Part shown: piece after piece, positions 46,746 through 55,870 of the stretch
How positions within the stretch are numbered: position 1 is the first letter of the stretch
Layout: each line of letters opens with the position of its first letter
NCBI GenBank assembly: GCA_022592445.1
Contig: JABYQR010000212.1
Coordinates: forward strand, 16,690-80,689
Direction: 5' to 3'
From: Cytidiella melzeri
Lineage: Eukaryota > Basidiomycota > Agaricomycetes > Polyporales > Irpicaceae
DNA: 64,000 nt
Position numbers and translations under genes: made by a program
Notes under the pieces: generated by a model
The model's input: only the letters and a program-made list of their open reading frames with translations
What the model was told of the DNA's origin: nothing
The model's database searches: none

Positions 46746-48547
46746 ATGGATATGACTAGGGTTCACTGGGCACGAGTGTTCGGCGTGTTCAGGTTTGAAG
46801 GGTGAGCGCATGGGAGTGCTTGCAGCCTGAGATGCTGATGTCACTGACAAGTATAAAGATCAGCGGATGGCTAAGAAAGAAGCGTTAGACAGCGGACTAG
46901 CCTTTGACTCACTTCTCTAGCGGTGCGCAATATCCTCATTCGGTTCACACGATTGCTGGACCGATGTGAGTCTACCTTTGAGGCTGGGCTAGGTGTGCGA
47001 GTATTAATATGTCGCTTTGCAGGGAACAATTGATAAGGAACACGAATCGCCTTTTTTTTTACCCTGTATTCGACGGCATCCTGGTCCCGATACAATTGCA
47101 TGGTAAATATCACTTTATCACCGTGAACATGCTCGCTTACCCGCTGTTCCTTTTTGCAGCGATTTATATCCAAGGACTACGCGAACGTATCTTACACAAC
47201 TCCGGTGATGCCTTTGTCAAAGTCTCCATCGCTGGTAGCCAGGACACGGAGGTGTTGTCCACGCTTGTCAGCTGTTCTCCAACGTCTCCGAGCTGGAAAT
47301 TTGAGACGCCGGTAGGACTGTAAGATATTTGCGCTGGTTTTTGTCTTGGTCCGCTAGCAGACCTGATGGTTCTCGTCTTTAGCGCTATCTCTCCTTCGTC
47401 TATTATCAGGTTTAGAGTCCAAAGGAGGCATCGTATTCTAGCAGACGAGGTGATCGGCGAAGTTGAAGGGACCGCTTGGACCTTCTTGAAAAACTCTGAG
47501 GGTAAGTGCATGTATGTGCTTACTATCTGTTGCAGATGCTGACCTCACAACTCGTTGGTTTGCAGTTCGTCCTAAAATCAGTCCAAAGACTCGCCTGCCA
47601 TGACGTTGAACGCCGTCATGCGGGTTGCCGATGCCGAACATAGAAATGACTACCAGGATACCACGGTAGAAGTCAACCTAGAGAACGAGTTCAAACGACT
47701 TCGGAACGCCTTGGACAGAGTTCATGCAGAGAAAGCTGGCAAGTGTCTGGAAGATAAATTGCTTTCTGCTATGAAACACTTGGGTACACTGTGTTCGATC
47801 TTGGAAGCACGCAAGGTGTGTGAGAGAGCTCTTTAGACGCGACAGTATCCTCATCTCTCCATCTAATTCTAGGACGTTCCATTTTGTAACGTTGTTGCTG
47901 CTTTCCTGAAGACCGCAAGAGCAGGCCTCATGAAGGTCAGTGCAAAATTATTGATTTGAACCGTCTTTTCCCTGAATTTCCTTTTTTATGTCATAGATGA
48001 TCCAAAACCGCAAGGAGGTGGACGCTGACATATTGTCCCTAATCGAATCTTTACTCGTGGCAGTCGGCAATGCATCGCACTATGGGTCTGCAGCTGTGAA
48101 AGCTGAGGCGGTACACCTGGCTGCGGAATGCGCAGAACTCTTCGATATTTGGATATACACCGGATTAGGAAGTAAGTCCTTCTAAAGCAGGTCGTTGTTA
48201 CTGCTACTCAGCCGTGGCGTGCGCTCTACACAGTTCAACTCTTGAAGTCCACCATCGGGTCTGCTCACGAACGCGTCAGGACTTTTCACGAGCGCGTAAC
48301 AGAGCTCGCACGACATGGTGTGCACGCACAGAGCGAGCATCGGCACGAGCGGTGCCCAAGTTCAGAGAGTTTCAACTTTCCGCTTACGCCTCCATCCGAG
48401 CATTACGCCGACGGGAGCGTAGTCTTCAGGCAGAACTCGCGGCAGGAGATTGATGGGGAATTTGAGGATAAAACTGTCTCTGGCCATGCGTTATCGAAGC
48501 ATGGTTTCTTTCCACCCCCCTTCTGTCACTGCCTCGGAGGTTTCTAA
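46746..48547 (+). CDS. C2-helical protein B (NLR N-terminal-like, no NTPase)
   Basis: Exons 46746-46801, 46921-46965, 47023-47102, 47160-47319, 47383-47515, 47582-47815, 47873-47935, 47997-48171 and 48234-48547 give 419 aa. The C2-like part reads IYIQGLRERILHNSGDAF, SPTSPSWKFETP, then ILADEVIGEVEGTAWTFL. The helical part includes KLLSAMKHLGTLCSILEA, EVDADILSLIESLLVAVG and IQLLKSTIGSAHERVRTF. It is a clear paralogue of gene A with introns at matching places. As in A, no P-loop NTPase follows. The first two exons are uncertain: translation might instead begin at an ATG split by the intron at 46966-47022. The donor at 47516 (gtgctt) is weak but is the only one that keeps the frame open. Confidence 0.58.
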
Positions 48548-48897
48548 CATATACTGATAGTACGGGGCCTAGAGGGTTAGTTGTAGACAATTGCCTGTCA
48601 TCAGCAGCTTGAAGCTACATATAAATGCTGTAGATTACTTCCAATGTATTATATCATCGAATATGTGAGGTTGTTAGATGCGTTCCGTTCCAAGTTTGCG
48701 CAAACTTGCTGACTTTCTCGAAGCGGCGGCGACTGCAGCTTTTGATCGCGACCTCGTGGGCAGGCGCGTTTCCTGTGAGCGTCTTTTCCGCCAACAACAT
48801 ACGTCGTCTGAGCAGACGACCATCGCTCCTCTCCCACCTCGTCCTCGTTCTTCCTTGGACTTACATCTCATCCCGCCCGCAAATTGATCTCCTCGAC
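48548..48897. other. Intergenic / ERV14 promoter region
   Basis: 350 bp ahead of the ERV14 start. It is pyrimidine-rich near 48820-48880, without a clear TATA box. Confidence 0.45.
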
Positions 48898-49602
48898 ATG
48901 GGTTCGTGACCAATCCCCCGAGAATGCACATAGGAAACTGAATTGCTCTTGTGCTGTGACTTGGCAGGCTGGTTAATCTTCCTGTTCGCCGTGCTTTGGG
49001 CCGCGGGTCTCATGTTCACGGCGGTGTTCTTCGTGCGTGTTCTGCCTTGGAATATGACTCCCAATATTAACAACTCCATTACCAGGTGATCATGTTCTCA
49101 GATCTTGAGACTGACTACATAAACCCTATAGACTTCTGCAACAAAATGAACAAGGTACGTGTCCTATGATTTATGGGTGATTCTGTCCTGACCACACTCT
49201 GCACAACGTCCACAGTTTGTACTCCCGGAGGCATTCGCACATACCTTTTTAGCGGCGCTCTTTCTGCTGTCGGGTCAGTGGATAGCGTTTCTGTTCAATG
49301 CCCCTCTGCTGGCATACAATGCAAACAAGTGCGTCTTACCGTCATCCATTATTGAGTGACCCATTTTCTAATGATATTCCAGGATACTCAAACAAAACCA
49401 CATGTACGATGCCACGGAGATTTTCAGGACGATGGGGCCACAAAAGAACGAGATATTCTTTAAACTCGGTTTCTATCTCATCAGTTTCTTCTACTACCTG
49501 TATCGGTAAGTGGCGGTCTGGTCCAGTCATCTGCGCACGGAGTACACGTACTGACACATCAACAGCATGATTCTGGCTCTGATTCAAGAGGACACGCACT
49601 GA
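48898..49602 (+). CDS. ERV14: ERV14/cornichon family COPII cargo receptor
   Basis: Six exons (48898-48901, 48968-49032, 49086-49154, 49216-49328, 49383-49505, 49566-49602) give 136 aa, the normal size (yeast Erv14 has 138). Conserved blocks are FSDLETDYINPIDFCNKMNK, FVLPEAFAHTFLAALFLLSG, PLLAYNANKI, NHMYDATEIFRTM and FKLGFYLISFFYYLYRMILA. Cornichon proteins are multi-pass ER membrane receptors that load transmembrane cargo into COPII vesicles. The first coding exon contributes only ATG plus one base. Together with RER1 and TRAPPC11 it makes three early secretory pathway genes in the window. Confidence 0.94.
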
Positions 49603-49884
49603 ACAATTCGAGTACGAGTTGCACGACATCTTACGTTGCTTCCCCAATGCTCCGATCTAGCTTTCGCAGCTGTCTCTTTTTGGTACACACAACTCGAACT
49701 GCTGTTTATCTTGGCTACTCCGTAATTTCATTCATTGAGCTCAACCTTCGTCCGGTTGAGGTTTTGGAGGCGACAATTCCTGTACTTTCCGCAGAGTACA
49801 TCAGTACCAGGTGTATACGAATGGTGAGAGTCAGGATCTTCGCGCTCATTCCCCTACAGACAGCCACACACCGTTTGAAAGCAG
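49603..49884. other. ERV14 3' flank and probable first exons of the next gene
   Basis: It must contain the ERV14 3' UTR. A candidate exon ending at 49810 before a gtgtat donor could feed the partial gene at 49885, but its start could not be fixed. Confidence 0.35.
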
Positions 49885-50145
49885 GTGAAATCAAGTTATG
49901 AGGACGCTTGGGGCGACCTGAAGTATGACTGGACATTCCACTTGGATGCTAATGCTGTGACGTTGCGTGCTACCATTACTGCGACTAGTACGCAGCCGAT
50001 TGTGCCCTTACATAGGAGTGCGGCGACTGGGTTCGTTCTCTAGCATGCACACACATGCGAAACACGGCACGTCTGGATAGGAGCTTACAGTTACAGAAAC
50101 ATGACTGGGAGCTGGAGGCTATACATGGCCCGATACGTTTCGTGA
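49885..50145 (+). CDS. Partial gene, beta-rich protein of unknown family
   Basis: Two exons (49885-50030 and 50097-50145) join in phase across a gttcgt...ttacag intron and end with TGA. The translation runs YEDAWGDLKYDWTFHLDA, then VTLRATITATSTQPIVPL, and closes with GSWRLYMARYVS. The alternation of hydrophobic and polar residues suggests beta strands. The upstream exon and start codon were not found; an exon ending at 49810 is possible. I do not recognise the family. Phase agreement across the intron and the ordered composition are the only reasons to call it a gene. Confidence 0.35.
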
Positions 50146-50481
50146 TCGTACCTCACGCGTATTCTGCAGCCGATCTTTTCAGGTTTAGTATGCTACATCA
50201 TTGACCTGAAACTACAGCGCAAGCAAATGCGCCTCCGCCGTGTGTGCGGTGTTTGCGGTAACACAGCACATGAAACGACATATATATGACAGCCCTTGCC
50301 ACCGTCGTCGAACCTTAGCTACTGGCCCCTAGCTCCAAGTCTAATCAATGCTACAGTGCTGGTCGGTACGTACTTCGTCGTTTGCGGTTCACCCACCTCG
50401 GCTCGTTGAGTTAAAATCATTGATACAGCTGTCTTACCATCTTTCCAAATTTACTTCCAAGGTTGCATACTCTGGTTCATC
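50146..50481. promoter_or_regulatory. Promoter region of the second secreted gene
   Basis: 336 bp with a TATA-like run at 50281-50288 (TATATATG), about 195 nt before the start codon. That distance is close to the one in the paralogue at 28544. Confidence 0.45.
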
Positions 50482-51547
50482 ATGCATTTTCCGACCTCTC
50501 TCGCGTTGTTCGCCATCGTTGTTACTGGTGTTTTCCATGACGTGACAGTGTCTGCTATCCCGTACGGCTATACAGGATCCCGCTCTGCACCTAACTCTGG
50601 CAACCCTGACTACACCGTCCTCCATCCCCCTATTCCCACCACGGGAGGCTTGAAAGTTGGTTTACCAAGATCGCAGTGGGTGGTCATGCTTTATATTTAT
50701 GAATCATGTCCCTGACAATCTTCTTCTTGCATACAGTCTGTACAACCGATGGAATGCTGCTGACCTGCAACATCGGGCAGGTGGGGAGGTCTATATCCGC
50801 GACGACACTCCTGTTCTGCAATCAGGGGACATTCTAGGCAAATTATCAGCGGAAGATAGGGCTCAGATACGAGCTTTGATAGCGGAAGCTCTGCCAATGC
50901 CGCTGCCTCCTGCCACAGGTTTGGACAAAACCCTCATATGGCATTATGTGCACCCCGACCCCAAAAAGGAGCGAGCAAGCCGGCCTGCCTCGACTCGCCC
51001 AGGCGTTCCGCCCGCTGTCCCTAGTCCGAAAGTACAGGATAGTAACATTTTGATGGAACAACTATCATCGGAAGAGAGGCTTCAGCTTAGGAGAATGATA
51101 GCTAAGGCTCTGGAGCTGCGGCTGCCTCCCGCAAGTGCAAACAGTGACCAAACTCTCATATGGAGTTATGTGCACCCCGACAAGACCGTAACCAGGCCTT
51201 CTCCAATAATCCGTCCTTCTCCAGTAACCCGGCCTTCCCCAGACACCCCGCCTCCCGTCCCGCCTAAAGACTGGCCGCGCCAGCCGCCGCCCGTTCCCCC
51301 TAAAGACTGGTCACGCCAGCCGCCGCCCGCCCCCCCTCAAGACTCGCCGCGCCCGACGTCCGTTCCATCTAGCAAATGGCTACGCCCGTCGCCGCCCGTC
51401 GGCCCGCGCCCAATGCCCTCACCATCTAGTAAATGGCTACGCCCGTTGAGCCCAGCTGGCCCACGCTCGACGCCCATTCTATCCAGTAAATGGCTGCGAC
51501 CGTTGCGCCCCACTGGCCCGCGCCCACGACAACTGAGGTTGCCGTAG
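50482..51547 (+). CDS. Secreted proline-rich repeat protein, lineage-specific family, member 2
   Basis: Two exons (50482-50675, 50737-51547) give 334 aa. The signal peptide MHFPTSLALFAIVVTGVFHD resembles that of the gene at 28544, and the phase-2 intron joins CA to TCTGTACAACC, matching CA/TCTGTGCGACC there. The mature protein has two internal repeats of about 43 residues (LSAEDRAQIRALIAEAL and LSSEERLQLRRMIAKAL, each ending LIW-x-YVHPD), then three units of PPVPPKDW type, and three units beginning SSKWLRP with GPRP. The composition suggests an extended, wall-associated or extracellular protein; function unknown. Unlike member 1 the Pro-rich repeats dominate. Confidence 0.68.
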
Positions 51548-52190
51548 AATGGTGCTTGTCAATACTGTAATATTCTTTTGCTTGCTCGCCACCCTGATAC
51601 GGCAAGTCTGGTTCCCCCGAGGACTTTCCCCACCCATATGCTCTATTTCTCTCTTGGCTGTAAGTATTTGCAATAGCCACGTACCTAGACTAGAAGCACG
51701 TCTCTGGTTTCAGGTCGCAAGCTGTCTTGCTGCGGTTCTTCACGAACACTGCTGTCCTCTCGTTTTCCATCACGTCGACATCGCGTCCTCCCTCGTCTAC
51801 TCGCGCTCCTCTCTGTATCACATCATGCGTATCAGACTAATTAGTATATTGTAAACTAGTTAATTTCCTTTTGTATGATGCAATCATACATGGTCAGTCA
51901 TGTTGTGGTATGCAAAGGCAGATCCTGCCTGAAGATGTAGCAGCTACTAAGCTTGACGGCCTAGGCTCTATATAATCAATATCACCTACTGTAGTCTCTC
52001 TTGCTCAGCCATTAAACTACTTTGCCTGGGTAGTAAGTGCTCACTCATGGCTAGCAGTGACACAGACACGCAAACAAGCTATAGACTACTGGTACACACT
52101 CAAAGCAATAAGATTGCTGATTTGATTCACGGACAATGGCAAAGACATCGGTGGTGTGCTTGGCCCAGCTGGGCCTGAAAGCCCCATCTT

Positions 52191-52239
52191 TGGCCTGGCT
52201 CAGGATGGGTCTGGCTTTTCCAATGTATGAGCCAGGCCA
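52191..52239. repeat. Perfect 12-bp inverted repeat
   Basis: TGGCCTGGCTCA at 52191-52202 pairs with TGAGCCAGGCCA at 52228-52239 around a 25-nt loop. A 14-bp palindrome GGCCCAGCTGGGCC lies just upstream at 52162-52175. Confidence 0.75.
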
Positions 52240-54351
52240 AAAGAAGCCTACAGAATGCTGTTATAATCATAGGATATGATGCAGTTGTCAAAGCAAGATT
52301 GTATTGCTGGAGATCAGATCTATGGACAATGTAGATTAGATATGTAGATAGATAAGATCAGATAGTACATAGCATGTAATTCCATCATCATTATGGCCAC
52401 ACACAATGCAATACTTGCACCTTATTGCATCATGTTCCAGTAGTTTCTATGACTGAATAGTGTTAAGATCTGTTCCTAATTGAATTGGGTCTCACTCGGG
52501 GCCAAATGACAACAACATTGTTGGGATCAGGATTGGCGGGGGGGGGAACACAATGAGTCCTTGGCTTCAGCTAAGTAAGCTGCGCCTCTCAGAAACTCTT
52601 GGACTTGAGATTGGACCCCACAAGATTAGAGGTTCAACCTCTCAGATCAGGTTTGGATTCAGAGTTGGGTTGGAATAGACCAACAATGAGTAGAAGTTGG
52701 GCAACAATGAGTAAGACTACTTCAGCTAGTGAAGCAGAATGAAGCAGAGAGGGGAATCTGAATTGATATTCAAACTTAAGACTTCTACTGTACAAGTTGG
52801 ATTGGCTTATATACTACTACATGTTAGAAGTCTGATAGGAGACATGTGTATGGAAAATGATCTGGGTAAGTGTTCAGGAAAGATATTGCAATTGGATCGG
52901 AGTTGGGATGCAGATGGAGTGGAAAGTACAAGGTAACTGTTGGATATGGATGAGTATGGTGACAAGGTTCTGAAGGGTTTGGGATATGTTTGGGAGCATG
53001 GATTGAGGGTTTGGAGTTAACTTGGGAGCATGTGATGGTGAGTGCACAAGGTATTGGCAGAAGGGTGCTGGAGTGATCAGAATTTTGGTCCTGATCACGT
53101 GATGCAAATCAGATCATAACAAATAGCAGAAGTTTCATGAGGATTCTCCTGACTGATATTTCTTATACCAAATGTATTGAGCTTACTAAAGGCTCAGTCA
53201 GCACCATTCAGTTATGTAGGATGCTCAGTCATTGCTTACATTCTCTGTTCAGTAGTATTAGCAATCAGGGCTGTGCATTACAAATCCTTACTCATATGGC
53301 ATTACTGTAGCATTAGTAATCTAGTTACAGACACACATATATACTGCTTCTAGAGAGCAGAGAAATCATAAGACACTTACTCCTAGAGTTAGTAAACCTT
53401 CCAAGTCATCCCCTGCACTTGTAACTTTCAAAAAGGTTATGAGCCCTGGCTTCTAACTCTTACCACCACTCCTCTACTCTGAAACCTTCTTCAAGCTCAA
53501 CACTACACAACTGTTACTTTGTGAGTAACATTTCTTGCTACACGTAGTAGGCCATTTGTAGTAGAAGACCCAGTTATAGTAGACTAGGCCTCACCTCTCC
53601 TCGCCCATTTTTCCCATAACTATCTCCTACAGAATTACCCCTGCTTTCTTGCCCCTAGAACATACGCACAGTCACACCCAATTGATAGCCTACACCTCAG
53701 ACGTGTTTTTGGCTTGTGATTCACTATCAGAATCATGCACCTACTTGAACAAAGCCCAATAAGGTGGTGTTCAGAGGTGATTAAAAGGGTCTTTTGTTTC
53801 AGACAATTGGGAGGTGTAACAGTTAAGGTTACTACTCACCAGGTAAGTTGATAAACTTGGGGAGATAGTGTGAGATAGAGAGTAAGAGTGGTGGTGAGAA
53901 AAGTACTGGTGGGTACTGAGTAGTCCTAGCTCAACAGAGTGGATAAGACTGAGGGGATATGCCCTCAGGAGTGCCTCTATATATACATGAAGGGGAGGAC
54001 CCCAGGTACTACCCTAAAACCCCTAATACCTACATGAGTAAGCGAAGTACTCTACCTTACTAAGCATGCCCTATGCCCTAGTGGTGTCCCTTCAATAATC
54101 AACCAATAGCAATTGTCCCCATGACCTGACCCCATGACCCAGTCCCAAGGCTAGACTTGTTCTAGCTTGTTTCAAGACAAGGCTAGACTTTTCCAGAAGG
54201 TTCTAAGAACTATGCCATCATCTACTAGAATGTTCTACACTATGACATCATAGTTCCACAAGGTTCCAGAGAGTTCTGTCATGTGATACACAGATAAGGA
54301 AAGGAGCGCATCAGAGACAGATGGCGCATCAGTGCATGAATTGATTAGCAC

Positions 54352-54425
54352 TGAAATAAGCGCTGGATAAGCGCCAGTTAAGCGCCTAAATAGACGCCGG
54401 ATAAGCGCTGGATAAGCGCCTAAAT
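54352..54425. repeat. Tandem short repeat with GCGC core
   Basis: Units of 11-15 nt such as 'ataagcgctgg', 'ataagcgccagtt' and 'aagcgcctaaata' are repeated about six times. Confidence 0.7.
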
Positions 54426-54899
54426 ATTCCCAAAAGTACCGTTGCCTGGTAAGGCAAGTCTTGTAGAAACATTGAAAATCTGTGACAGGAGGCTGTGAAA
54501 AGCGGTGAAAGGAGGGAAAGTAGGCGTCAACTTGAGCTTGTGACTCAAGAGGCTAAAAGAGAGCTGTGTACGACACACAGTAAACACCCTTGGCATTCCC
54601 AATTTTTCAGTTTTTGTAGAATTTAGTAGAGGCTTATGTCAAACTTTATTACTTTTGGTTTCACGGATATTTTGTCTCCTGCACACTTGCATATTAGTTA
54701 TGTGTGCTCTATTTGTTTCATCATTGCTTATTGGTTGGTTGAAGTTAAATTTGGGAATAATTTTTGTGAAGAATCTCTTGTGCAAGAGTTGTTCTCACAG
54801 TTTATTCCTTTCACAGAAATTCCTCACACCTTTTTGAGAATTATTTTCTGGATTGACACCAGCAACCGACGAGCACTTTGACCCACCTTCTGTTTTACC

Positions 54900-55870
54900 C
54901 GCAAATTATAAACATGCCCGCCTGCCGTACCAATGCTATCTTTGAAAGGGCTGCCAAGTGCTCCAAGCACTGGAACCATTTTTGGAGAGACGTACTAAGC
55001 AAGTTTGCCTGGCTGGAGGTAACAATTTACACATTTGTTAGATCAGACCAGACCTGATAAGGCTTGATTACAATTGTGTAGACAAGCCAGTTGGTAGTGT
55101 GGAGCATCACCAAGTCATGTTTGCCATTTCTAACTACCAATGGCACACTGAGGCCAGAGAAGCATGCTGCGACAATCGAGAGGGGGGAAATCTGCAAAGC
55201 ACACAGTCTAACAATTGTTGCACCCCTCCTGCCACATTCGAATGTCATTTGCCCCCGCCTGTGTCCACAGGCAGCAGTGAACCATATCATCAACATCACC
55301 CGCACCTCTGTTCACGCAGACATGTGTCAAAGGGGGGTACAACACTCCTTGTCTTGCCAAGCTATGCGACGAGCAGCAGCGCTGTCACAACACCTCTCAT
55401 CAACAAAGACAGCTGACTGCACCTCGTGAACAGGGTTTCTGCAAAAACCACCGCAGACAAGTACAATTCAAACTGGAGCAAGCTCGTGCTGCCTGTCACA
55501 GCAAACGGAGCCGGTTTCCACTCCCTCGTCAACCACCTTGCCCACACACTCCTGCCATACCTGTCAATGTCGAGCAAGATGTTCCTATGGTTCTGCCGTC
55601 ACCTGTCACATCAAGCACCACCATTGTCAACAAGCCTGTCAAAACAATTGAGAAGTTCTTTGGGGAGGAGCGCCCTGTCACTCCAACCACTGAGCTTCCT
55701 GATGCAAGCTTGTAATGCTTTGAGTGGGACAAATTCACCGGAGTTGCGTTGCAAAACGCACAGGATGTTGCTGACAGGATTTGGGATGGCAAGTTTACCA
55801 ACACTAAAGCCCACATCATGGATGCTATGTCTTTCATCACGGACAATGGTGTGGTGCTCTAAGTTGAACA
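54900..55870 (+). pseudogene. Decayed reading frames of unknown, probably transposon-related origin
   Basis: Several open stretches follow one another in different frames. One, near 54914, reads CSKHWNHFWRDVLSKFAWLE. Another (55438-55710) reads CKNHRRQVQFKLEQARAACH, later VKTIEKFFGEERPVTPTTEL, and ends in a stop codon followed by WDKFTGVALQNAQDVADRIW. They look like one ancient gene with stops and frameshifts. I do not recognise the family; the AT-rich, repeat-rich setting favours an element-borne gene. Confidence 0.35.

Larger units (their letters stand above)
51548..54900. other. AT-rich, repeat-derived non-coding region
   Basis: From about 51850 the base composition shifts to AT-rich, and no spliced gene can be assembled. 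The region contains a 12-bp inverted repeat, a tandem GCGC-containing repeat, and stretches that look like LTR promoter or leader sequence (for example around 53330-53400 and 53813-54020, which begins TGTAACAGTTAAGG). Assignment to transposable elements is inference from composition and these features. Confidence 0.5.

Noticed and set aside
47490..47610. Frameshift in C2-helical gene B
   Set aside because: Using donor 47516 and the acceptor at 47581 keeps the frame and restores similarity to gene A (SKDSPAM against SQDSPNL), so no frameshift is needed.
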